Source: Labilithrix sp. (lineage in GTDB: Bacteria; Myxococcota_A; Polyangia; Polyangiales; Polyangiaceae). From it: DNA of 64,000 nt. The stretch is taken from NCBI GenBank assembly GCA_019637225.1, contig JAHBWC010000003.1:1-64000 (forward strand), in the 5' to 3' direction. A program made the translations under genes and the position numbers. The notes under the pieces were generated by a model. It had not been told where the DNA came from. It did not search any database and was given only the letters and a program-made list of their open reading frames with translations. Numbering within the stretch: the first letter of the stretch is position 1; every line of letters begins with the position of its first letter. Shown here piece by piece: positions 33,934-42,254 of the stretch.

Positions 33934-35478
33934 TCAGTCGTGCGCGAGCGCGCTCTCGTAGATCGTTCGGTAGCGGTCGAGCATCAGCTCCTGCGTGTAG
34001 CCCTTCTCGACGCGCGCGATGCCGGCCGCTTGCGCGGCGCGCCAGCGGGTTGGATCGGCGAGGAGCTCGAGGGCCGCGCGCGCGGTCGCCTCCGGGCTCG
34101 CGATGTCGACGACGTCGCCGGCGCTCCCGAGCGCGCGATCGTCCGGCGTCGCGCCGTGCACGAGCTCTCGAACGCACCCGACGTCCGTGGAGAGGCACGG
34201 CACGCCTGCGGCGAACCCCTCGAGCACGACGAGCGGCTGGGCCTCGCTGATCGACGTGAGCACGTTGAGCCCGATCCGCGGCAGAACCTCCGCCACGTTC
34301 TGGAAGCCGAGGAACTTGACCGTACGTTCGAGCCCGAGGCTCCGGACGAGGTGGTGACACTCTTCGGCGTAGCTCTTGTCTTCGTCCTCGGGGCCGACGA
34401 TCCAGCCCTCGGCGTCCGGCAGCGCCGAGGCGACCACGCGCATCGCGCGGATGAACGTCTTGATGTCCTTGATCGGGACGACGCGTCCGATCAGCCCGAG
34501 CACGCGCGGGATCTCCTCCGTGCGCCTGCCGCGCAGCGCGGCGAAGCGGGTCAGATCGATCCCGTTGGGCACGACGCGCGTCCGGCCTTCGCCGGCTCCG
34601 TCGCGCACCTGTCGGCGCCGGTTGCCTTCGTAGAGCGAGATGATCGGCCTCGCGGCGGCGTAGGACATCCGGCCGAGCGCCTCGAAGAAGCGGATCCACA
34701 TCTGCCGGAAGAAGCCGACCGCCTGCGCGCCGCCGTCCTCGTCGTCGGCCGATCCGTCGTCGCGGATCCACGTCGCCTGGAGCAGCTCGATGCCTCGCTC
34801 CTTCGTGTAGATGCCGTGCTCGGTCAGGATGAGAGGCCGCCGGCGCTTCTTCTGTACGAGCGCGCCGAGGAAGCCCGCGAATCCGGTGGAGACGACGTGG
34901 AAGGTCCTCGACGGTGGGAGCGCCGCCGCGACGCGCGCCATCTTGAAGAGCGGCGCGTGCATCGAGCGCACGGTCCAGAAGTACTCGAGGAAGCTCCGCG
35001 TCCGCGCCGAACGCCCGTACCGCTCGCAGATCTCCACCCACGACGACTCGCTGGAGAGGAAGTCCTTCTCGTGGCGTGCGGGATCCTCGAGCAGGGCGCC
35101 GGCGACCCTGTCGAGCATGCGATCGAGCCGCTCGCGCGCCGCGTCGGTGGCCTCGAACGCGTCGTGGAGGTCGCCGCTCAGCCGGTAGAAGTCGCGATCG
35201 CCGACGTGCCCGCCGACCCGCTGGAACCGCGGCACCTCGGCGAGAAAGTGCTCCTCGAGGTGGACGACGTTCTTCGGCAGCTCGTAGCGAAGGCGATCGT
35301 AGCTCTCCGGGTTGCCGCCGATGAACACGAGCGCGAAGCGGAGGCTCGGCAGGCCGCTCACGATCTGGTGCACCCAGCTCGACACGCCGCCGCTCACGAA
35401 CGGGTAGGTCCCCTCGAGCAGGAGCGTGACGTCGGCGGACTCGCCGGGGCCGAGCGTCGGGCCTCCGAAGCGGCTCAC
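33934..35478 (-). CDS. pelF: PelF, GT4 glycosyltransferase of Pel synthesis (514 aa)
   Basis: Cytoplasmic glycosyltransferase that polymerises UDP-GalNAc-type sugars into Pel. LLLEGTYPFVSGGVSSWVHQIVSG near residues 18-40 is the PelF signature. The GT-B fold continues with LTEHGIYTKERGIE, VVPNGIDLTRF, LGLIGRVVPIKDIKTFIRA and the Glu-rich donor-site motif SISEAQPLVVLEGFAAGVPCLSTDVGCVRELV. The length fits the family (about 507 aa). The GTG at 35478 overlaps the pelE stop (GTGA), so translation is coupled, and the spacing to pelG is 15 bp. ATG is not available near this point. Confidence 0.94.
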   Translation of the reverse strand: MSRFGGPTLGPGESADVTLLLEGTYPFVSGGVSSWVHQIVSGLPSLRFALVFIGGNPESYDRLRYELPKNVVHLEEHFLAEVPRFQRVGGHVGDRDFYRLSGDLHDAFEATDAARERLDRMLDRVAGALLEDPARHEKDFLSSESSWVEICERYGRSARTRSFLEYFWTVRSMHAPLFKMARVAAALPPSRTFHVVSTGFAGFLGALVQKKRRRPLILTEHGIYTKERGIELLQATWIRDDGSADDEDGGAQAVGFFRQMWIRFFEALGRMSYAAARPIISLYEGNRRRQVRDGAGEGRTRVVPNGIDLTRFAALRGRRTEEIPRVLGLIGRVVPIKDIKTFIRAMRVVASALPDAEGWIVGPEDEDKSYAEECHHLVRSLGLERTVKFLGFQNVAEVLPRIGLNVLTSISEAQPLVVLEGFAAGVPCLSTDVGCVRELVHGATPDDRALGSAGDVVDIASPEATARAALELLADPTRWRAAQAAGIARVEKGYTQELMLDRYRTIYESALAHD

Positions 35479-36563
35479 GACGACGACTCCGCGAGTCGCG
35501 GTGCGCGCGGGGGAACGGAGCGCGCCGGCTCGCTCTCTGCCCACAGGTCGATCACCGGGCGGAGGGCCGCGCTCGCGTGCGGTGAGGCCGCGAGCTCCGC
35601 GAGCAGGGCGCCGACCGCTTCGTGCTCGCGCTGCTCGAACGCGCACTCCGCCAGGAGGGGTAGCGCCTTCTTCCGCGGGTAGCCGGCGGCGATCGCCCGC
35701 TCGAACGCGACCTCGGCGCGCGCCGGATCGCGCAGCCGGACGAGGACCCTGCCGAGGAAGAACTCGGCCGCGGCGTTCCCGGCGACGAGCTCGCACGCGA
35801 GCGCCGCGTGTCGGTGCGCGCATCGGAGCGCGTGGTCGAGCACCGCTCCTTCCGCCAGGCCCGACCAGGCGAGCTCCCCGTAGCTCTCGGCGAGGCGCAG
35901 GTTGAGCCGTGGCTCCTCGTCTCTGTCGCCGACGGTGAGCGCCCTCGCGAGGCGCTCGATGCGCCGCTCGATCTCGCCGCGCATGGTCTCGAGGCGCGAG
36001 AACGCGTAGAGGCGCACCTCGTCGGTGGGATCGCTCTGCGCGGCGCGGAGGAGCGGGACCGCGATCGTCGCCGGGAGATGCCTCGTCGCGAGCACCGCGC
36101 GGAACCGCGCGCCTGCGGCCTCGGGGGAGCGGTCGCGCAGCGCGCTTCCGACCTCCTCGGCCGAGGCGCGACGACGAAGGCCTCGCGCCTCGCGCCTCGT
36201 GCGCTCTTCGAGGTCGGCGGGGCCGTCGTGGACGAGCCACGGCTCGCGGCTGGGCGGGCGCGCCTCGGTCAACCCGCGTGTCAAGACGATGAGCGCGCCG
36301 AGCACGCCGAGGACGGGCACGAAGAACGAGAGGCACGCCGTGAAGACCGCGACCTCGCTCGCGCGGTGTCGGACGAACGGCGGCGCCGCGCCGGCGAGCA
36401 GCGCTCCGGCGCCGAGCGAAATGGCCGCGTGCGCGGCGAGGAGGACCACCGGCGGAAGGGCCGCGCGCGGCGACGGCGCGAGGAGCGACGCGCAGGCCGC
36501 GAGGTCGACGAGGGCGACCGCCAGAGCGCCGGCCGAGCGCGCGAGGCGCCGCGAGCTCGTCAT
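35475..36563 (-). CDS. pelE: PelE, inner-membrane TPR scaffold (362 aa)
   Basis: Two to three hydrophobic helices at the N-terminus (SAGALAVALVDLAACASLLA, VVLLAAHAAISLGAGALLAGA, SEVAVFTACLSFFVPVLGVLGALIVLT) precede a soluble helical domain. Its repeats (RLNLRLAESYGELAWSGLAEG, AAEFFLGRVLVRLRDPARAEVAFERAIAAGY) are TPR-like. This architecture and the position between pelD and pelF identify PelE, which recruits PelF and PelD into the inner-membrane complex. ATG 36563 overlaps the pelD stop (ATGA). The size is close to the roughly 330 aa of Pseudomonas PelE. No catalytic residue is expected. Confidence 0.85.
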   Translation of the reverse strand: MTSSRRLARSAGALAVALVDLAACASLLAPSPRAALPPVVLLAAHAAISLGAGALLAGAAPPFVRHRASEVAVFTACLSFFVPVLGVLGALIVLTRGLTEARPPSREPWLVHDGPADLEERTRREARGLRRRASAEEVGSALRDRSPEAAGARFRAVLATRHLPATIAVPLLRAAQSDPTDEVRLYAFSRLETMRGEIERRIERLARALTVGDRDEEPRLNLRLAESYGELAWSGLAEGAVLDHALRCAHRHAALACELVAGNAAAEFFLGRVLVRLRDPARAEVAFERAIAAGYPRKKALPLLAECAFEQREHEAVGALLAELAASPHASAALRPVIDLWAESEPARSVPPRAPRLAESSS

Positions 36564-37501
36564 GCGCTCGCGTCCTCGGTGAGCGCCGCGCGCGTCTCGC
36601 GGTCGCGAGGCTCGGCGGCGAATCGCGACGCGAAGCTGGTGGCGACGGTCACCATCGTGTCGAGGTTTGCTCGCTCGAACGACATGAACGGCATCGCCTG
36701 GACCGAGAGCACGGCGCGGACGTCGCCCGAGGCGTCGACGAACGGGACCGCCGCGAGCAGCGACGAGCGGAGCAGCGCTCGATCTCGCTCGGGGGCGGCG
36801 GCCGCGGGAATGTAGGTGAGCCGGCCGGAGCGCACCGCGTGGGCGAGCAGCGGGTCGTCGCGGCGCGTGCGCTCCGGTCGACCCACCGAAGCGCATCGCT
36901 CGCCGATGACGGCGCCTCGCTCGACCCTGAAGAGCTCACCGATCTCGAGCCCGCAGTGCGCGGCGAAGAGATCCACGATGGCGGCTCCGTCGGCGCCGAG
37001 CGTGACGTCGGCTTGCGCCAAGGCGCTCGCCGCGTCCATCGCGTCACGCAGGCTGCTCGCCTTGCACTGCAGCTGCTCGTCGAGGCGGTCGTGCGAGGCC
37101 TCGAGGACGACGTGCGCGCGCGCGAGCCTGTCCGCTTCCCTTCGAATCGCGGCGAGCCCGCCTTCGAGGCGCCGCACCTCGCGCTTCCACAGCTCGGCGA
37201 ACTGGCCCGCGATCATCGCGAGCGCGACGAGGCCGACCACCGGCTCGCCGGGGAAGCTCGCCATCGGGACGAGCCGCGTGCGCCAGCCGAGGATCAACGC
37301 CGCGCCCAGCGCGAACGCGCTCCCGAAGCCGAGCGTGAAGCCGTGTCGCAACGCGACGAGCAGCGGCGCGAACACGAGCCAGGGGAAGCGGTAGTGCAGA
37401 AAAAACGGATCGCTACGGTCGACGAGCCAGCCGATGGCCGGGATCGCAGCGGTGACGACGATGCTCTCGGCGAGTCGCCGGGTCGCGAGCGAAGGTGTCA
37501 T
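36560..37501 (-). CDS. pelD: PelD lacking the GGDEF domain (313 aa)
   Basis: Four hydrophobic helices (about residues 8-100) and a coiled-coil-like segment (KREVRRLEGGLAAIRREADRLA) are followed by a GAF domain. That domain runs from about residue 165 (DVTLGADGAAIVDLFAAHCGLE) to about 300 (MVTVATSFASRFA). Canonical PelD (about 455 aa) then has a degenerate GGDEF domain whose inhibitory RxxD site binds c-di-GMP. Here the protein stops about 15 residues after the GAF domain, and the next gene starts at once. I see no GGDEF remnant in any frame of the following sequence. Function as an inner-membrane assembly partner of PelE/F/G is likely, while direct c-di-GMP activation is doubtful. Start ATG 37501 is eight bases after the pelC stop. 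Confidence 0.88.
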   Translation of the reverse strand: MTPSLATRRLAESIVVTAAIPAIGWLVDRSDPFFLHYRFPWLVFAPLLVALRHGFTLGFGSAFALGAALILGWRTRLVPMASFPGEPVVGLVALAMIAGQFAELWKREVRRLEGGLAAIRREADRLARAHVVLEASHDRLDEQLQCKASSLRDAMDAASALAQADVTLGADGAAIVDLFAAHCGLEIGELFRVERGAVIGERCASVGRPERTRRDDPLLAHAVRSGRLTYIPAAAAPERDRALLRSSLLAAVPFVDASGDVRAVLSVQAMPFMSFERANLDTMVTVATSFASRFAAEPRDRETRAALTEDASA

Positions 37502-37509
37502 GTCTCGCC

Positions 37510-38106
37510 TCAACGCGTGTCGTGGAGCTCGTGGACGAGCCTGTCGAGGAGTCGGAGCGCGGTGCCGCTCGCGTTCTCCGCGCTCGTCCCGGTTTGGGTG
37601 CCGGTCGCCGCCCAGACGACCTTGCCGCTCGCCAGCTCGAGGACCCGCATCGACACGCCGATCGCCGGCTCGCCGTCGAGCCCGCTCTTGTAGCGCCACT
37701 CCTCGACGCTGCCCGTGACCGCGTAGTCGTACTTGCTCCCGCGGGCCCACTCGAGCGCGGCCTCGTAGCGCTGACGGTCGCTCGTGAAGAGCTGCGCGTC
37801 GCCCTCCTTCGGAGAGGGATAGTGATCGAGCTGCCCGACGCCGCCCTTCCGGAGCAAGGTCTCGAGGATGGCCTCGACGCGCTCGCCCGCCTGCGGCGTC
37901 TCGGAGTGGTTCTGCACGGGCAAGAGGGCCCACCGCGAGCTCGCCTTCACCTCACCGGCGCGGTGAACGCTCGTGATCGGACCCGCGCACCCGAGACCGA
38001 GGCCGACGGCGAGGAGCGCCGGCGCGAGGGGAGCGATCGAAAAGAGCGCGCGCCCAGGGCCGCGAGCACGCGCGCGGCCCCGGCTGGAGAGTAGGACATG
38101 AACCAC
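37510..38106 (-). CDS. pelC: PelC, outer-membrane lipoprotein of the Pel secretion complex (198 aa)
   Basis: Residues 1-39 form a long signal peptide with an Arg-rich start and a lipobox (GLGLGC, Cys40). The mature part has the PelC pattern SSRWALLPVQNHSETPQAGERVEAILETLLR. It is followed by an Ala/Gly-rich body and EWRYKSGLDGEPAIGVSMRVLELASGKVVWAATG. PelC forms a dodecameric ring at the periplasmic face of the outer membrane that guides Pel into the PelB barrel. The GTG at 38106 is chosen because AAGGGGG precedes it by five to six bases. Upstream lies a 142-bp gap to pelB, longer than between the other pel genes. Confidence 0.85.
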   Translation of the reverse strand: MVHVLLSSRGRARARGPGRALFSIAPLAPALLAVGLGLGCAGPITSVHRAGEVKASSRWALLPVQNHSETPQAGERVEAILETLLRKGGVGQLDHYPSPKEGDAQLFTSDRQRYEAALEWARGSKYDYAVTGSVEEWRYKSGLDGEPAIGVSMRVLELASGKVVWAATGTQTGTSAENASGTALRLLDRLVHELHDTR

Positions 38107-38248
38107 GATGGCCCCCTTGTCGTTCCGTCCGTCGAGCGTCACGTACGGAGCGTGCTCTTTCTGATGGCTGCCGGCATCGCGGTCAAGACGACGAGTGATC
38201 GCACGTTCACCCTTCGGCGCGACGACGGCAGCGGAGATGCCGCGAACA

Positions 38249-40987
38249 TCAGAACGGCAGCGTGTACGAGAGCGCGAGCTCCGCGTTCTCGTTGTTCCGC
38301 ACGCCGGCGACGCCGCGATTGTAAAAGACGAGCAGCGTCGTGTAGCCGCCGGGCGCGCGGACGCTCGCGCCGCAGAGGACGTGCAACGCCACGTCGGTGT
38401 CCGGCAGGAGCGCCCCGAGCGCGGCCTCGCAGTCGTAGCGCGGGAACGGCGCGCGCTCCGGGCGCGAGCGCTCCGTCGGGTCGCCGCGCGCGAGGTGGAC
38501 CACGCCGCCCACGAGCTGGAAGCTCGGAGGCAGCTCGCGGACGAGGCCGACGTTCGGCGAGACGAGCCGCGCCACGTCTCCGGGCAGACGCGTCGGGTAC
38601 TCGCGCTGCGATGCCTGCACCTGCGCGCCGACCGAGAGGTGGGGCTCGCGCGAGAGCAGCTTGAAGCCGCCTTCGGCGCTCGCCAGGGCCTCCCACGCCA
38701 GGTGCTCGTAGCTGCGGGTGTGCTCCTCGCGGCCTTCGACCTCGGCGCTGGCGTACCAGCGCGCGATGTCGTAGCGGAGCCCGACCGACGCCGCGTTGCG
38801 CACGGCGGCGACCCGGAGGAAGCCCGTGTCGTAGATGCGACTTCCGCCGCGCACCTCGGTCGTGAGACCGAGCTGACGTGTGAGGCGGCGCTGATCGTAC
38901 ACGCCCGCGCGCGCGATCGGCGCGCCGACCTGATAGTCGACGGCCGCGGTGATGTCGGTGACTCCGCGGAGCGTCGAGAGGCGGAGGAGCAGGCTGCCCT
39001 CGGCCTCATCGCGCGGGCCTCGAAGCAGCAGCTGGCCCCCGCCGTCGGTCATGCGCGCCGCCGACGCAGCGTAGGTGAGGCGTCCGCCGAGCCCGTCGTG
39101 GCTCGCCGCCAGCGACGGCCCGGCGACGTCGACGCCGGCGATGTGCTCGTAGGCCGCGCCCACCCGGACGTTCGGGCGGTGGAGCAGCGTGAGCCGGGCG
39201 AGCTCCTCGCTCATCGCCGGCGCGTCGGCGCCGCTCGGCGCGCGCGACAGCTCCTGACGGAGCACACGCATCGCCTGGGGATCGCGCTCGAGCGCGACGT
39301 ACGCGTGCGCCCGGTCCTCGGGCGACAGCCCCGTCTCGTCGGCGAGCAGCACCCGCATCTCGGTGGGATCTCCGTCGACGAGCGCGAGCGCGAGGCGTTG
39401 CCTGCGGAGGGCGTCGGGCGAGCTCCTCGCGATGATCCGGCGCGCGTGCTCCGGCCTGCCCGTCGCGAGGTACCAGTCTGCGGCGAGCTCGTCGTCGCTG
39501 CGCGGCCTCCGGGCACGCGTGAGCGTCGAGCCGCGCGACGAGCGGCCGCGTGAGCTCCCGAAGAGCTCCGACATCCAGGGCTCGGCGCGGGTGACGCCGG
39601 CGTGCGAGCGCAGCGCGAGCGCCGTCGACTCGACGAGGTGCCGATCCTCCTCGGTCTTGCGCGTGCTTCGCGCGGCGAGCCGGATCTCCATGGGAAGGTG
39701 GGCCACCGCGCGACGCCGCAGGTCGTCCGCCAGCGTGTCGCGCCCGAGGATCGAGAGCGCGTCGGAGAGATCGAGCAGGAGCCGCGCGTCGCGAGGGGTC
39801 GTCTGGAGCTGAAGCGAGAACCAGACGAGCGCCTCGCTGGCGCGCCCGATGCTCGCGAGGCCGTGCGCCAGCGGGAGCCAGAGGGCCGGCTCGTCACGCG
39901 TGCCCTGGCGGAACCGGTCGACGTACGTGCGGACCTGCCGGGCGTCGCCGCGCTCGATCGCCGTCCAGAGCGCGCTCGCGCGTACGCTCGGATCGGTCGG
40001 CGCGAGGGCGAGCGCGGCCGCGTAGGCCCTCGATGCCTCGTCGAGGTCGCCGAGGTGCTTCGCTGCGTCGCCGCGCAGCCCGAGGTACTCGGCGTGTTCG
40101 GCGAGCGCGCTCGGCGAGCGCGCCAGCTCCTCGAACAGCGCCCAGAGACCGGCCCAGTCGCCGTCGCTCTCGAGGAGGTGCGCGGCGAACAGGGCAGGAG
40201 CGGGCTCGCGCGTGCGCGCGTGCTCGGCCACGGCGACGCGCACCGCCTCGTCCCGTCGCTTCGCGTTCGCGAGGAGCGTCATGAGCCGCAGCCCAGCGTG
40301 GAGCGTCTTCGGCTCGAGCCGATACACGTGCTCGTAGGCGACGAGCGCCGCTTCGGCGTCGTCGCGTTCCCACGCGAGCGTCGCCAGATCGATCCAGTAG
40401 GCCTCTCTGTCGCGCGGCGCTCGCGCCCGCGTCGCGAGCAGCGCGGCGTACGCGGCGTCCACGTCGCCGACCCGCGATAGGTCTCGCGCGTACCGCACCG
40501 TCTCGTCGACCGAGAGCGCCTCGAGCCCGAACCGCTCGACGAAGCGCTGCCAGATCGTCACGGCCTCGCGCGAGCGGCCGCTGCGCGCGAGGAGCTCGGC
40601 GAGGAGCACGCGCGGACGCCGCTCGTCCGGGTAGCGCTGGACGCGCGCGCGCAGGAAGTCGACCGCGAGCTCCGGCGTCCCCGCCAGCTCGTGGGCGTCG
40701 ATCACGGCGACGAGGTCGGCCTCCGTCGCCCCCTTTCCGCTGCCGTGCATCACGAGCAGTCGAGCGACGAGCCGCTCGTCGTGGAGCATGCGGGCGATGC
40801 GCAGGGCGTTCGAGTACGCCGATCCGGTGCCGGGCAGCGGGCCGCGCGCCTGCTCGCTCGACGCGCCGTCGGGGTGTGCGCGTGCGTGTGCTCGATCGTC
40901 GGCGGACGCGACGTGCCCGCTCGCCGTCGCGGCGATGAGCAGGGCGACGGTCGAGAGGACCGCCCGTGCATCGGGACGGCGGCGCAT
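38249..40987 (-). CDS. pelB: PelB, TPR plus outer-membrane beta-barrel part (912 aa)
   Basis: Signal peptide (MRRRPDARAVLSTVALLIAATASGHVASA) then about 500 residues of TPR-type helices (for example PRVLLAELLARSGRSREAVTIWQRF, EAYWIDLATLAWERDDAEAALVAYEHVY). The C-terminal 300 residues are an outer-membrane beta-barrel with the final strand AELALSYTLPF, ending in the usual aromatic Phe. This is the periplasmic/exit half of PelB, whose barrel secretes Pel. Pseudomonas PelB is one 1193-aa chain with an N-terminal membrane helix. Here the N-terminal membrane-anchored part appears as a separate gene in the divergent arm, and this chain has its own signal peptide. A 10-bp palindrome GAACGCGTTC sits at 41031-41040, upstream of the start. 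Confidence 0.86.
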   Translation of the reverse strand: MRRRPDARAVLSTVALLIAATASGHVASADDRAHARAHPDGASSEQARGPLPGTGSAYSNALRIARMLHDERLVARLLVMHGSGKGATEADLVAVIDAHELAGTPELAVDFLRARVQRYPDERRPRVLLAELLARSGRSREAVTIWQRFVERFGLEALSVDETVRYARDLSRVGDVDAAYAALLATRARAPRDREAYWIDLATLAWERDDAEAALVAYEHVYRLEPKTLHAGLRLMTLLANAKRRDEAVRVAVAEHARTREPAPALFAAHLLESDGDWAGLWALFEELARSPSALAEHAEYLGLRGDAAKHLGDLDEASRAYAAALALAPTDPSVRASALWTAIERGDARQVRTYVDRFRQGTRDEPALWLPLAHGLASIGRASEALVWFSLQLQTTPRDARLLLDLSDALSILGRDTLADDLRRRAVAHLPMEIRLAARSTRKTEEDRHLVESTALALRSHAGVTRAEPWMSELFGSSRGRSSRGSTLTRARRPRSDDELAADWYLATGRPEHARRIIARSSPDALRRQRLALALVDGDPTEMRVLLADETGLSPEDRAHAYVALERDPQAMRVLRQELSRAPSGADAPAMSEELARLTLLHRPNVRVGAAYEHIAGVDVAGPSLAASHDGLGGRLTYAASAARMTDGGGQLLLRGPRDEAEGSLLLRLSTLRGVTDITAAVDYQVGAPIARAGVYDQRRLTRQLGLTTEVRGGSRIYDTGFLRVAAVRNAASVGLRYDIARWYASAEVEGREEHTRSYEHLAWEALASAEGGFKLLSREPHLSVGAQVQASQREYPTRLPGDVARLVSPNVGLVRELPPSFQLVGGVVHLARGDPTERSRPERAPFPRYDCEAALGALLPDTDVALHVLCGASVRAPGGYTTLLVFYNRGVAGVRNNENAELALSYTLPF

Positions 40988-41077
40988 GAGATGAAGAGGC
41001 TTGGGTCGCCGCCGAGCTTTGAGAAGGCGCGAACGCGTTCTCTCCGAAAGAAATTCAGGGCCGGCGTCGCAGCGACA

Positions 41078-42172
41078 TCAGTCCCAGTAGCAAACGACCT
41101 TCTGTCCGCCGCTCGCGTCGCTCGCGTACGGCGAGAAGCCGCGCGCCGATGCGCGCGCCGCCGCGGCTCGCGCGGCGCTCTTGTTGCGGCAGCTCCCCAC
41201 GTAGTCCTCGACGCCGATCCAGAAGCGTCGGTGGTCGCGCGCCGAGAGCCCCATCGCCCTCCACGCGAGAAGCTCCGTCTCCGCGTTGGCGTCCGGCACC
41301 GGCGCGTAGACCTCCTCGTGCGCGACGCCGTCCAAGAGGAGCGGGAACGGGACGCCGCCCGTGAGCCCGAGCCGCGTCACGTCGCTCGTCGCGTTCTGCA
41401 TGACGATGAGATGACCGGGGAACTTCTCCCGGAGCTTCCGCACGAGATCGAGGCCGCCCTGCTTGCACGCCGCGGGGCACGAGCCGTTGGTCGAAGAGGC
41501 CGGGTGCTCGAGGAGCTCGAGGTTGTCGACGTAGAACCCGTCGACGCGCGCCGCGAGGCGCGGCGCGACGTGCTCGAGGATGAGCGCCTGATAGGCGGCG
41601 TTGCCGGGATCCATCCAGACCTCGTCCGGGTATCCCTCGTACGCGCCGCGCTGCGCGTCCACGTTCGCGGCGCAGGGCACGAGCCCGCGCGGCGCGGTCG
41701 ACCAGTAGGTGCGGAACGTCTCGCACGAGCCGACGTTCATGTAGCTGAGGACGCGGTTCTTTCCTCCGGCCCGGAGGACCTCGAGCTCCGCGTCGGTGAA
41801 GTTCCGCGCGCCTGGATCGGCGTCGACGTTGATGATGCGGTACGTCCGCGCGACGCGCGACAGATCGCGCATCTGCGCTGCGCTGCCGTAGAAGGACACC
41901 CACGGTCCGGCCTCGGGAAAGCCAGGGCCGAGCGTCGAGCGAGCCGCGGGGGAGGCGGCGTGCGTCTCGCCGGGCGGCGCGGCAGGACGACGAGCGCTCG
42001 CCTCGTCGCCCTCGTCTTCGGCCTCGCGGCTCTCGCTCCGTGGGCCGTCGGCGCTCGTCGTGCGTGGCGAGGGCGGCCTCCGCGTGCACGCTGCGGCGCA
42101 AGCGATCGCAAGCGCGATGACGATCGTCGTTCGCACGCCGCCTCTGCTCCTGCAGCGAGGGCTCGCCGTCAT
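41078..42172 (-). CDS. GH114-like endo-alpha-1,4-polygalactosaminidase lipoprotein (364 aa)
   Basis: Signal peptide with lipobox (IACAAAC, Cys29), a Ser/Asp/Pro-rich spacer to about residue 85, then a TM1410/GH114-type TIM barrel. Conserved stretches are LSYMNVGSCETFRTYW, DEVWMDPGNAAYQALILEHV and RVDGFYVDNLELLEH, where the acidic residues after Val-Asp line the site. A later strand GHLIVMQNATSD follows. GH114 enzymes cleave the alpha-1,4-GalN backbone of Pel-like polymers. Its position, divergent from pelA and directly ahead of pelB, supports trimming or release of Pel. It would be anchored in the envelope and could assist PelA. It is unusual in pel loci as an extra hydrolase. Confidence 0.82.
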   Translation of the reverse strand: MTASPRCRSRGGVRTTIVIALAIACAAACTRRPPSPRTTSADGPRSESREAEDEGDEASARRPAAPPGETHAASPAARSTLGPGFPEAGPWVSFYGSAAQMRDLSRVARTYRIINVDADPGARNFTDAELEVLRAGGKNRVLSYMNVGSCETFRTYWSTAPRGLVPCAANVDAQRGAYEGYPDEVWMDPGNAAYQALILEHVAPRLAARVDGFYVDNLELLEHPASSTNGSCPAACKQGGLDLVRKLREKFPGHLIVMQNATSDVTRLGLTGGVPFPLLLDGVAHEEVYAPVPDANAETELLAWRAMGLSARDHRRFWIGVEDYVGSCRNKSAARAAAARASARGFSPYASDASGGQKVVCYWD

Positions 42173-42184
42173 GGCGGCATCTCG

Positions 42185-42243
42185 TAATCACGGCCGGTCG
42201 CTTTGTCCGTCCAGAAGAGCAGCACGCGACCGTCCGGTGATTA
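42185..42243. promoter_or_regulatory. Near-symmetric inverted repeat in the divergent pel promoter region
   Basis: Left arm TAATCAC-GGC-CGGTCGC (42185-42201) is the reverse complement, with one extra base, of the right arm GCGACCG-TCCG-GTGATTA (42226-42243). The 24-bp centre lies midway between the ATG of the GH114-like gene (42172) and the ATG of pelA (42255). Thus each gene has GCGACCG(n3-4)GTGATTA eleven to twelve bases before its start codon. This is either an operator for a dimeric regulator or a duplicated leader element. Binding partner unknown. It occupies nearly the whole 82-bp intergenic space. Confidence 0.5.
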
Positions 42244-42254
42244 GCTTCGCGCGC

